Positions 1 to 10,880 of a stretch of 64,000 nt of DNA are shown in pieces. A program made the translations under genes and the position numbers. The notes beneath the pieces were generated by a model. That model saw only the letters and a program-made list of their open reading frames with translations. It did no database searches and had not been told where the DNA came from. Positions within the stretch are counted from its first letter, which is position 1, and the number at the start of each line of letters is the position of its first letter. Source of the DNA: Auanema rhodensis (Eukaryota; Nematoda; Chromadorea; Rhabditida; Rhabditidae); assembly GCA_964057225.1 (NCBI GenBank), contig OZ059896.1, positions 22,440,501 through 22,504,500 on the forward strand. The letters run 5' to 3'.

Positions 1-119
1 AAGTTCACACTTATATCCTCGATTTTCACCCTGAAGAATTAATTTTTTCGTTGAATAACATTGTCCATCGTCTTTGCCTTGAAAAAAGGAATTCAAAAAC
101 ATCTACTTTTTGCTAAATT

Positions 120-154
120 ATTTTGAAATTTTTCGAAAAAATTTTTGTCAAAAT
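120..154. repeat. Dyad 1: AT-rich imperfect palindrome centred on TTCGAA
   Basis: A perfect 12-bp palindrome, TTTTTCGAAAAA (129-140), sits inside a wider imperfect dyad. ATTTTGA (120-126) is complementary to TCAAAAT (148-154). The phased A and T runs flanking the CG would be expected to bend or ease melting of the DNA. The element recurs in nearly every monomer. W-type monomers change it to TTCGG and P-type monomers change the left side to gaaaGttttcg, which weakens the dyad. No binding protein can be named from sequence alone. Confidence 0.85.
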
Positions 155-167
155 GTTTTTGGAAGCA

Positions 168-195
168 ATGTTGAGTGTACATGGAAACTCAACAT
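168..195. repeat. Dyad 2: perfect 9-bp inverted repeat, 10-nt loop
   Basis: ATGTTGAGT (168-176) and ACTCAACAT (187-195) are exact reverse complements separated by 10 bases (gtacatggaa). The motif recurs once per monomer. In V-, X-, Y- and Z-type monomers the stem is perfect. In W, N and most ttGat monomers the left arm reads GTTGATT, giving one mismatch with no compensating change in the right arm. Two monomers (M18 and M98) change the loop to gtaAatgg. The stem could form a hairpin in a transcript or single strand, or a cruciform in supercoiled DNA. Confidence 0.9.
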
Positions 196-273
196 ACACT
201 AATGCATCATTTTTCAAACGATCATAACTAATTTTTGTATTAAGCGTTTCTCAATGTAGTATAGTGCATTCGA

Positions 274-332
274 TGCGGATTTTTAAGCTGCGTCGATCTG
301 TGTTAACAGATTTGCGCTAGCTTAAAAATGCA
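274..332. repeat. Dyad 3: 11-bp stem with nested inner hairpin
   Basis: ATTTTTAAGCT (279-289) and AGCTTAAAAAT (319-329) are exact reverse complements. Outside them TGC (274-276) can pair with GCA (330-332) across a two-base bulge. Inside, GCG (290-292) pairs with CGC (315-317) across a one-base bulge, and ATCTG (296-300) pairs with CAGAT (307-311) around a 6-base loop. Together they make an extended 59-nt fold. Class variants gctagTtt, aagTtgcg, cttGaaaa and gaGctg each introduce a mismatch, and I saw no compensating partner change, so there is no evidence of selection for pairing. Confidence 0.88.
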
Positions 333-346
333 CCGAGATATTAACT

Positions 347-368
347 GATATAAGTTCACACTTATATC
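347..368. repeat. Dyad 4: 9-bp inverted repeat across the M1/M2 junction
   Basis: GATATAAGT (347-355) and ACTTATATC (360-368) are exact reverse complements around the 4-base spacer tcac. The chosen monomer boundary lies inside this element. In monomers with tatcAtcg the stem gains a tenth pair, because the flanking T and A then match. At 37193 and 38597 the variant aagTGcac gives a 10-bp stem with only a 2-base spacer. This is the tightest dyad in the monomer and is present at essentially every junction in the window. Confidence 0.9.
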
Positions 369-1053
369 CTCGATTTTCACCCTGAAGAATTAATTTTTTC
401 GTAGAATAACATTGTCCATCGTCTTTGCCTTGAAAAAAGGAATCTAAAAACATCTACTTTTTGCTAAATTATTTTGAAATTTTTCGAAAAAATTTTTGTC
501 AAAATGTTTTTGGAAGCAATGTTGAGTGTACATGGAAACTCAACATACACTAATGCATCATTTTTCAAACGATCATAACTAATTTTTGTATTAAGCGTTT
601 CTCAATGTAGTATAGTGCATTCGATGCGGATTTTTAAGCTGCGTCGATCTGTGTTATCAGATTTGCGCTAGCTTAAAAATGCATCGATATATCAACTGAT
701 ATAAGTTCACACTTATATCCTCGATTTTCACCCTGAAGAATTAATTTTTTCGTAGAATAACATTGTCCATCGTCTTTGCCTTGAAAAAAGGAATCTAAAA
801 ACATCTACTTTTTGCTAAATTATTTTGAAATTTTCCGAAAAAATTTTTGTCAAAATGTTTTTGGAAGCAATGTTGAGTGTACATGGAAACTCAACATACA
901 CTAATGCATCATTTTTCAAACGATCATAACTAATTTTTGTATTAAGCGTTTCTCAATGTAGTATAGTGCATTCGATGCGGATTTTTAAGCTGCGTCGATC
1001 TGTGTTATCAGATTTGCGCTAGTTTAAAAATGCACCGAGATATCAACTGATAT

Positions 1054-1404
1054 AAGTTCACACTTATATCCTCGATTTTCACCCTGAAGAATTGATTTTT
1101 TCGTTGAATAACATTGTCCATCGTCTTTGCCTTGAAAAAAGGAATCTAAAAACATCTACTTTTTGCTAAATTATTTTGAAATTTTTCGAAAAAATTTTTG
1201 TCAAAATGTTTTTGGAAGCAATGTTGAGTGTACATGGAAACTCAACATACACTAATGCATCATTTTTCAAACGATCATAACTAATTTTTGTATTAAGCGT
1301 TTCTCAATGTAGTATAGTGCATTCGATGCGGATTTTTAAGCTGCGTCGATCTGTGTTAACAGATTTGCGCTAGCTTAAAAATGCACCGAGATATTAACTG
1401 ATAT
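1054..1404 (+). repeat. Chimeric monomer M4 (V-like start, E-like end)
   Basis: The left part carries ttGat with cgTTg, as in V-type monomers that normally follow U. The right part carries gttAacag and gatatTaac, which are otherwise E markers. The middle reads gtCtttg with ggaatct, so the EcoRI site of E is absent. It is followed by T and U again, so E-T-U is duplicated at the start of block A compared with the E-T-U-V order at 6670-8073. This is what an unequal exchange or conversion tract ending inside one monomer would leave. The same chimera is present at 40352 in A'. Confidence 0.8.
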
Positions 1405-4400
1405 AAGTTCACACTTATATCCTCGATTTTCACCCTGAAGAATTAATTTTTTCGTAGAATAACATTGTCCATCGTCTTTGCCTTGAAAAAAGGAATCTAA
1501 AAACATCTACTTTTTGCTAAATTATTTTGAAATTTTTCGAAAAAATTTTTGTCAAAATGTTTTTGGAAGCAATGTTGAGTGTACATGGAAACTCAACATA
1601 CACTAATGCATCATTTTTCAAACGATCATAACTAATTTTTGTATTAAGCGTTTCTCAATGTAGTATAGTGCATTCGATGCGGATTTTTAAGCTGCGTCGA
1701 TCTGTGTTATCAGATTTGCGCTAGCTTAAAAATGCATCGATATATCAACTGATATAAGTTCACACTTATATCCTCGATTTTCACCCTGAAGAATTAATTT
1801 TTTCGTAGAATAACATTGTCCATCGTCTTTGCCTTGAAAAAAGGAATCTAAAAACATCTACTTTTTGCTAAATTATTTTGAAATTTTTCGAAAAAATTTT
1901 TGTCAAAATGTTTTTGGAAGCAATGTTGAGTGTACATGGAAACTCAACATACACTAATGCATCATTTTTCAAACGATCATAACTAATTTTTGTATTAAGC
2001 GTTTCTCAATGTAGTATAGTGCATTCGATGCGGATTTTTAAGCTGCGTCGATCTGTGTTATCAGATTTGCGCTAGTTTAAAAATGCACCGAGATATCAAC
2101 TGATATAAGTTCACACTTATATCCTCGATTTTCACCCTGAAGAATTGATTTTTTCGTTGAATAACATTGTCCATCGTTTTTGCCTTGAAAAAAGAAATCT
2201 AAAAACATCTACTTTTTGCTAAATTATTTTGAAATTTTTCGAAAAAATTTTTGTCAAAATGTTTTTGGAAGCAATGTTGAGTGTACATGGAAACTCAACA
2301 TACACTAATGCATCATTTTTCAAACGATCATAACTAGTTTTTGTATTAAGCGTTTCTCAATGTAGTATAGTGCATTCGATGCAGATTTTTAAGCTGCGTC
2401 GATCTGTGTTATCAGATTTGCGCTAGCTTAAAAATGCACCGAGATATCAACTGATATAAGTTCACACTTATATCCTCGATTTTCACCCTGAAGAATTGAT
2501 TTTTTCGTTGAATAACATTGTCCATCGTTTTTGCTTTGAAAAAAGAAATCTAAAAACATCTACTTTTTGCTAAATTATTTTGAAATTTTTCGGAAAAATT
2601 TTTGTCAAAATGTTTTTGGAAGCAATGTTGATTGTACATGGAAACTCAACATACACTAATGCATCATTTTTCAAACGATCATAACTAATTTTTGTATTAA
2701 GCGTTTCTCAATGTAGTATAGTGCATTCGATGCGCATTTTTAAGCTGCGTCGAGCTGTGTTATCAGATTTGCGCTAGCTTAAAAATGCACCGAGATATCA
2801 ACTGATATAAGTTCACACTTATATCCTCGATTTTCACCCTGAAGAATTGATTTTTTCGTTGAATAACATTGTCCATCGTTTTTGCCTTGAAAAAAGAAAT
2901 CTAAAAACATCTACTTTTTGCTAAATTATTTTGAAATTTTTCGGAAAAATTTTTGTCAAAATGTTTTTGGAAGCAATGTTGATTGTACATGGAAACTCAA
3001 CATACACTAATGCATCATTTTTCAAACGATCATAACTAATTTTTGTATTAAGCGTTTCTCAATGTAGTATAGTGCATTCGATGCGCATTTTTAAGCTGCG
3101 TCGAGCTGTGTTATCAGATTTGCGCTAGCTTAAAAATGCACCGAGATATCAACTGATATAAGTTCACACTTATATCCTCGATTTTCACCCTGAAGAATTA
3201 ATTTTTTCGTAGAATAACATTGTCCATCGTCTTTGCCTTGAAAAAAGGAATCTAAAAACATCTACTTTTTGCTAAATTATTTTGAAATTTTTCGAAAAAA
3301 TTTTTGTCAAAATGTTTTTGGAAGCAATGTTGAGTGTACATGGAAACTCAACATACACTAATGCATCATTTTCCAAACGATCATAACTAATTTTTGTATT
3401 AAGCGTTTCTCAATGTAGTATAGTGCATTCGATGCGGATTTTTAAGCTGCGTCGATCTGTGTTATCAGATTTGCGCTAGCTTAAAAATGCACCGAGATAT
3501 CAACTGATATAAGTTCACACTTATATCATCGATTTTCACCCTGAAGAATTAATTTTTTCGTTGAATAACATTGTCCATCGTCTTTGCCTTAAAAAAGGAA
3601 TCTAAAAACATCTACTTTTTGCTAAATTATTTTGAAATTTTTCGAAAAAATTTTTGTCAAAATGTTTTTGGAAGCAATGTTGAGTGTACATGGAAACTCA
3701 ACATACACTAATGCATCATTTTCCAAACGATCATAACTAATTTTTGTATTAAGCGTTTCTCAATGTAGTATAGTGCATTCGATGCGGATTTTTAAGCTGC
3801 GTCGATCTGTGTTATCAGATTTGCGCTAGCTTAAAAATGCACCGATATATCAACTGATATAAGTTCACACTTATATCCTCGATTTTCACCCTGAAGAATT
3901 AATTTTTTCGTAGAATAACATTGTCCATCGTCTTTGCCTTGAAAAAAGGAATCTAAAAACATCTACTTTTTGCTAAATTATTTTGAAATTTTTCGAAAAA
4001 ATTTTTGTCAAAATGTTTTTGGAAGCAATGTTGAGTGTACATGGAAACTCAACATACACTAATGCATCATTTTTCAAACGATCATAACTAATTTTTGTAT
4101 TAAGCGTTTCTCAATGTAGTATAGTGCATTCGATGCGGATTTTTAAGCTGCGTCGATCTGTGTTATCAGATTTGCGCTAGCTTAAAAATGCACCGAGATA
4201 TCAACTGATATAAGTTCACACTTATATCATCGATTTTCACCCTGAAGAATTAATTTTTTTTCGTTGAATAACATTGTCCATCGTCTTTGCCTTAAAAAAG
4301 GAATCTAAAAACATCTACTTTTTGCTAAATTAATTTGAAATTTTTCGAAAAAATTTTTGTCAAAATGTTTTTGGAAGCAATGTTGAGTGTACATGGAAAC

Positions 4401-7400
4401 TCAACATACACTAATGCATCATTTTTCAAACGATCATAACTAATTTTTGTATTAAGCGTTTCTCAATGTAGTATAGTGCATTTGATGCGGATTTTTAAGC
4501 TGCGTCGATCTGTGTTATCAGATTTGCGCTAGCTTAAAAATGCACCGAGATATCAACTGATATAAGTTCACACTTATATCCTCGATTTTCACCCTGAAGA
4601 ATTGATTTTTTCGTTGAATAACATTGTCCATCGTTTTTGCCTTGAAAAAAGAAATCTAAGAACATCTACTTTTTGCTAAATTATTTTGAAATTTTTCGAA
4701 AAAATTTTTGTCAAAATGTTTTTGGAAGCAATGTTGATTGTACATGGAAACTCAACATACACTAATGCATCATTTTTCAAACGATCATAACTAATTTTTG
4801 TATTAAGCGTTTCTCAATGTAGTATAGTGCATTCGATGCGGATTTTTAAGCTGCGTCGATCTGTGTTATCAGATTTGCGCTAGCTTAAAAATGCACCGAG
4901 ATATCAACTGATATAAGTTCACACTTATATCCTCGATTTTCACCCTGAAGAATTAATTTTTTCGTTGAATAACATTGTCCATCGTCTTTGCCTTGAAAAA
5001 AGGAATCTAAAAACATCTACTTTTTGCTAAATTATTTTGAAATTTTTCGAAAAAATTTTTGTCAAAATGTTTTTGGAAGCAATGTTGAGTGTACATGGAA
5101 ACTCAACATACACTAATGCATCATTTTTCAAACGATCATAACTAATTTTTGTATTAAGCGTTTCTCAATGTAGTATAGTGCATTCGATGCGGATTTTTAA
5201 GCTGCGTCGATCTGTGTTATCAGATTTGCGCTAGCTTAAAAATGCACCGATATATCAACTGATATAAGTTCACACTTATATCCTCGATTTTCACCCTGAA
5301 GAATTGATTTTTTCGTTGAATAACATTGTCCATCGTTTTTGCCTTGAAAAAAGAAATCTAAAAACATCTACTTTTTGCTAAATTATTTTGAAATTTTTCG
5401 AAAAAATTTTTGTCAAAATGTTTTTGGAAGCAATGTTGAGTGTACATGGAAACTCAACATACACTAATGCATCATTTTTCAAACGATCATAACTAATTTT
5501 TGTATTAAGCGTTTCTCAATGTAGTATAGTGCATTCGATGCGGATTTTTAAGCTGCGTCGATCTGTGTTATCAGATTTGCGCTAGCTTAAAAATGCACCG
5601 AGATATCAACTGATATAAGTTCACACTTATATCCTCGATTTTCACCCTGAAGAATTAATTTTTTCGTAGAATAACATTGTCCATCGTCTTTGCCTTGAAA
5701 AAAGGAATCTAAAAACATCTACTTTTTGCTAAATTATTTTGAAATTTTTCGAAAAAATTTTTGTCAAAATGTTTTTGGAAGCAATGTTGAGTGTACATGG
5801 AAACTCAACATACACTAATGCATCATTTTTCAAACGATCATAACTAATTTTTGTATTAAGCGTTTCTCAATGTAGTATAGTGCATTCGATGCGGATTTTT
5901 AAGCTGCGTCGATCTGTGTTATCAGATTTGCGCTAGCTTAAAAATGCACCGATATATCAACTGATATAAGTTCACACTTATATCCTCGATTTTCACCCTG
6001 AAGAATTAATTTTTTCGTAGAATAAAATTGTCCATCGTCTTTGCCTTGAAAAAAGGAATCTAAAAACATCTACTTTTTGCTAAATTATTTTGAAATTTTT
6101 CGAAAAAATTTTTGTCAAAATGTTTTTGGAAGCAATGTTGAGTGTAAATGGAAACTCAACATACACTAATGCATCATTTTTCAAACGATCATAACTAATT
6201 TTTGTATTAAGCGTTTCTCAATGTAGTATAGTGCATTCGATGCGGATTTTTAAGCTGCGTCGATCTGTGTTATCAGATTTGCGCTAGCTTAAAAATGCAC
6301 CGAGATATCAACTGATATAAGTTCACACTTATATCCTCGATTTTCACCCTGAAGAATTGATTTTTTCGTTGAATAACATTGTCCATCGTTTTTGCCTTGA
6401 AAAAAGAAATCTAAAAACATCTACTTTTTGCTAAATTATTTTGAAATTTTTCGAAAAAATTTTTGTCAAAATGTTTTTGGAAGCAATGTTGATTGTACAT
6501 GGAAACTCAACATACACTAATGCATCATTTTTCAAACAATCATAACTAATTTTTGTATTAAGCGCTTTTCAATGTAGTATAGTGCATTCGATGCGGATTT
6601 TTAAGCTGCGTCGATCTGTGTTATCAGATTTGCGCTAGCTTAAAAATGCACCGAGATATCAACTGATATAAGTTCACACTTATATCCTCGATTTTCACCC
6701 TGAAGAATTAATTTTTTCGTTGAATAACATTGTCCATCGTCTTTGCCTTGAAAAAAGGAATTCAAAAACATCTACTTTTTGCTAAATTATTTTGAAATTT
6801 TTCGAAAAAATTTTTGTCAAAATGTTTTTGGAAGCAATGTTGAGTGTACATGGAAACTCAACATACACTAATGCATCATTTTTCAAACGATCATAACTAA
6901 TTTTTGTATTAAGCGTTTCTCAATGTAGTATAGTGCATTCGATGCGGATTTTTAAGCTGCGTCGATCTGTGTTAACAGATTTGCGCTAGCTTAAAAATGC
7001 ACCGAGATATTAACTGATATAAGTTCACACTTATATCCTCGATTTTCACCCTGAAGAATTAATTTTTTCGTAGAATAACATTGTCCATCGTCTTTGCCTT
7101 GAAAAAAGGAATCTAAAAACATCTACTTTTTGCTAAATTATTTTGAAATTTTTCGAAAAAATTTTTGTCAAAATGTTTTTGGAAGCAATGTTGAGTGTAC
7201 ATGGAAACTCAACATACACTAATGCATCATTTTTCAAACGATCATAACTAATTTTTGTATTAAGCGTTTCTCAATGTAGTATAGTGCATTCGATGCGGAT
7301 TTTTAAGCTGCGTCGATCTGTGTTATCAGATTTGCGCTAGCTTAAAAATGCATCGATATATCAACTGATATAAGTTCACACTTATATCCTCGATTTTCAC

Positions 7401-9126
7401 CCTGAAGAATTAATTTTTTCGTAGAATAACATTGTCCATCGTCTTTGCCTTGAAAAAAGGAATCTAAAAACATCTACTTTTTGCTAAATTATTTTGAAAT
7501 TTTTCGAAAAAATTTTTGTCAAAATGTTTTTGGAAGCAATGTTGAGTGTACATGGAAACTCAACATACACTAATGCATCATTTTTCAAACGATCATAACT
7601 AATTTTTGTATTAAGCGTTTCTCAATGTAGTATAGTGCATTCGATGCGGATTTTTAAGCTGCGTCGATCTGTGTTATCAGATTTGCGCTAGTTTAAAAAT
7701 GCACCGAGATATCAACTGATATAAGTTCACACTTATATCCTCGATTTTCACCCTGAAGAATTGATTTTTTCGTTGAATAACATTGTCCATCGTTTTTGCC
7801 TTGAAAAAAGAAATCTGAAAACATCTACTTTTTGCTAAATTATTTTGAAATTTTTCGAAAAAATTTTTGTCAAAATGTTTTTGGAAGCAATGTTGAGTGT
7901 ACATGGAAACTCAACATACACTAATGCATCATTTTTCAAACGATCATAACTAATTTTTGTATTAAGCGTTTCTCAATGTAGTATAGTGCATTCGATGCAG
8001 ATTTTTAAGCTGCGTCGATCTGTGTTATCAGATTTGCGCTAGCTTAAAAATGCACCGAGATATCAACTGATATAAGTTCACACTTATATCCTCGATTTTC
8101 ACCCTGAAGAATTGATTTTTTCGTTGAATAACATTGTCCATCGTTTTTGCCTTGAAAAAAGAAATCTAAAAACATCTACTTTTTGCTAAATTATTTTGAA
8201 ATTTTTCGGAAAAATTTTTGTCAAAATGTTTTTGGAAGCAATGTTGATTGTACATGGAAACTCAACATACACTAATGCATCATTTTTCAAACGATCATAA
8301 CTAATTTTTGTATTAAGCGTTTCTCAATGTAGTATAGTGCATTCGATGCGCATTTTTAAGCTGCGTCGAGCTGTGTTATCAGATTTGCGCTAGCTTAAAA
8401 ATGCACCGAGATATCAACTGATATAAGTTCACACTTATATCCTCGATTTTCACCCTGAAGAATTAATTTTTTCGTAGAATAACATTGTCCATCGTCTTTG
8501 CCTTGAAAAAAGGAATCTAAAAACATCTACTTTTTGCTAAATTATTTTGAAATTTTTCGAAAAAATTTTTGTCAAAATGTTTTTGGAAGCAATGTTGAGT
8601 GTACATGGAAACTCAACATACACTAATGCATCATTTTCCAAACGATCATAACTAATTTTTGTATTAAGCGTTTCTCAATGTAGTATAGTGCATTCGATGC
8701 GGATTTTTAAGCTGCGTCGATCTGTGTTATCAGATTTGCGCTAGCTTAAAAATGCACCGAGATATCAACTGATATAAGTTCACACTTATATCCTCGATTT
8801 TCACCCTGAAGAATTAATTTTTTCGTTGAATAACACTGTCCATCGTCTTTGCCTTGAAAAATGGAATCTAAAAACATCTACTTTTTGCTAAATTATTTTG
8901 AAATTTTTCGAAAAAATTTTTGTCAAAATGTTTTTGGAAGCAATGTTGAGTGTACATGGAAACTCAACATACACTAATGCATCATTTTTCAAACGATCAT
9001 AACTAATTTTTGTATTAAGCGTTTCTCAATGTAGTATAGTGCATTCGATGCGGATTTTTAAGCTGCGTCGATCTGTGTTATCAGATTTGCGCTAGTTTAA
9101 AAATGCACCGAGATATCAACTGATAT

Positions 9127-10880
9127 AAGTTCACACTTATATCCTCGATTTTCACCCTGAAGAATTGATTTTTTCGTTGAATAACATTGTCCATCGTTTT
9201 TGCCTTGAAAAAAGAAATCTAAAAACATCTACTTTTTGCTAAATTATTTTGAAATTTTTCGGAAAAATTTTTGTCAAAATGTTTTTGGAAGCAATGTTGA
9301 TTGTACATGGAAACTCAACATACACTAATGCATCATTTTTCAAACGATCATAACTAATTTTTGTATTAAGCGTTTCTCAATGTAGTATAGTGCATTCGAT
9401 GCGCATTTTTAAGCTGCGTCGATCTGTGTTATCAGATTTGCGCTAGCTTAAAAATGCACCGAGATATCAACTGATATAAGTTCACACTTATATCCTCGAT
9501 TTTCACCCTGAAGAATTGATTTTTTCGTTGAATAACATTGTCCATCGTTTTTGCCTTGAAAAAAGAAATCTAAAAACATCTACTTTTTGCTAAATTATTT
9601 TGAAATTTTTCGGAAAAATTTTTGTCAAAATGTTTTTGGAAGCAATGTTGATTGTACATGGAAACTCAACATACACTAATGCATCATTTTTCAAACGATC
9701 ATAACTAATTTTTGTATTAAGCGTTTCTCAATGTAGTATAGTGCATTCGATGCGCATTTTTAAGCTGCGTCGAGCTGTGTTATCAGATTTGCGCTAGCTT
9801 AAAAATGCACCGAGATATCAACTGATATAAGTTCACACTTATATCCTCGATTTTCACCCTGAAGAATTAATTTTTTCGTAGAATAACATTGTCCATCGTC
9901 TTTGCCTTGAAAAAAGGAATCTAAAAACATCTACTTTTTGCTAAATTATTTTGAAATTTTTCGAAAAAATTTTTGTCAAAATGTTTTTGGAAGCAATGTT
10001 GAGTGTACATGGAAACTCAACATACACTAATGCATCATTTTCCAAACGATCATAACTAATTTTTGTATTAAGCGTTTCTCAATGTAGTATAGTGCATTCG
10101 ATGCGGATTTTTAAGCTGCGTCGATCTGTGTTATCAGATTTGCGCTAGCTTAAAAATGCACCGAGATATCAACTGATATAAGTTCACACTTATATCATCG
10201 ATTTTCACCCTGAAGAATTAATTTTTTCGTTGAATAACATTGTCCATCGTCTTTGCCTTAAAAAAGGAATCTAAAAACATCTACTTTTTGCTAAATTATT
10301 TTGAAATTTTTCGAAAAAATTTTTGTCAAAATGTTTTTGGAAGCAATGTTGAGTGTACATGGAAACTCAACATACACTAATGCATCATTTTCCAAACGAT
10401 CATAACTAATTTTTGTATTAAGCGTTTCTCAATGTAGTATAGTGCATTCGATGCGGATTTTTAAGCTGCGTCGATCTGTGTTATCAGATTTGCGCTAGCT
10501 TAAAAATGCACCGATATATCAACTGATATAAGTTCACACTTATATCCTCGATTTTCACCCTGAAGAATTAATTTTTTCGTAGAATAACATTGTCCATCGT
10601 CTTTGCCTTGAAAAAAAGAATCTAAAAACATCTACTTTTTGCTAAATTATTTTGAAATTTTTCGAAAAAATTTTTGTCAAAATGTTTTTGGAAGCAATGT
10701 TGAGTGTACATGGAAACTCAACATACACTAATGCATCATTTTTCAAACGATCATAACTAATTTTTGTATTAAGCGTTTCTCAATGTAGTATAGTGCATTC
10801 GATGCGGATTTTTAAGCTGCGTCGATCTGTGTTATCAGATTTGCGCTAGCTTAAAAATGCACCGAGATATCAACTGATAT
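9127..10880 (+). repeat. Monomers M27-M31: W, W, X, Y, Z
   Basis: Starts are 9127, 9478, 9829, 10180 and 10530. M27 is W-type (ttcGG, gATtgt, gcGCat) but keeps gaTctg, while M28 is a full W with gaGctg. M29-M31 form X-Y-Z. This stretch has no colinear counterpart after A': the matching place holds only three monomers of different classes (48425-49477). It is where the registration between the two super-units first breaks. No gene or unique sequence is present. Confidence 0.85.

Larger units (their letters stand above)
1..351 (+). repeat. Reference satellite monomer M1, class E (EcoRI/HpaI variant)
   Basis: This is the first complete monomer and serves as the coordinate frame for the sub-features below. 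It is 351 bp. Class E is marked by ggaaTTCaaaaac instead of ggaatctaaaaac, which creates GAATTC at 89-94. It also has gttAacag, creating GTTAAC at 302-307, and gatatTaac, which removes the GATATC found in most other monomers. Other E copies start at 6670, 34735, 35788, 39299 and 45968. Most are followed by a cgTAg monomer and preceded by a class N monomer, so E marks a fixed place in a higher-order unit. No promoter, terminator or coding potential is apparent. Confidence 0.95.
1..9126 (+). repeat. Block A: 26-monomer segment, copied at 39299-48424
   Basis: Monomer starts are 1, 352, 703, 1054, 1405, 1756, 2107, 2458, 2809, 3160, 3511, 3861, 4212, 4564, 4915, 5266, 5617, 5968, 6319, 6670, 7021, 7372, 7723, 8074, 8425 and 8776. 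In class terms the order is E T U, a chimeric E, T U V W W X Y Z, seven further variants, then N E T U V W X and a cactgtcc/aaaaatgg monomer. Rare private changes include the 8-T run near 4252 with a 352-bp monomer, aatctaAG near 4655, aataaaattg near 6020, aatctGaaa near 7816 and aacaCtgtcc near 8834. All of these recur 39298 bp downstream. By eye I find only about three substitutions between the two copies: at 835, and at 40816 and 41996 in the second. Confidence 0.93.

Noticed and set aside
257-276. RNA polymerase III A and B boxes suggesting a tRNA-derived SINE
   Set aside because: tagtatagtg and attcgatgc each resemble a box (the second differs at its first base), but they are almost adjacent instead of tens of bases apart. 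There is no tRNA fold, no poly-A tail and no target-site duplication. cattTgatg and cattcCatg classes also break the second motif.
274-332. tRNA or structured non-coding RNA gene at dyad 3
   Set aside because: The fold is a single long imperfect hairpin without cloverleaf arms. Class variants break pairs without compensation, so conserved RNA structure is not supported.
1-351. CENP-B box in the monomer
   Set aside because: I looked for the 17-bp pattern NTTCGNNNNANNCGGGN. TTCG occurs four times per monomer region (for example near 47, 132 and 269) but never with CGGG at the required distance.
4243-4264. Microsatellite expansion at the T run
   Set aside because: The run is only 8 T instead of 6, copied at about 43549. 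Two extra bases do not make an expansion, and the change is useful only as a duplication marker.
7677-7904. 75-codon open frame on the minus strand
   Set aside because: It lies wholly in satellite monomers. It is open only because aatctGaaa near 7816 turns the TAG of the consensus monomer into CAG. There is no start context, domain or neighbour to support a gene.
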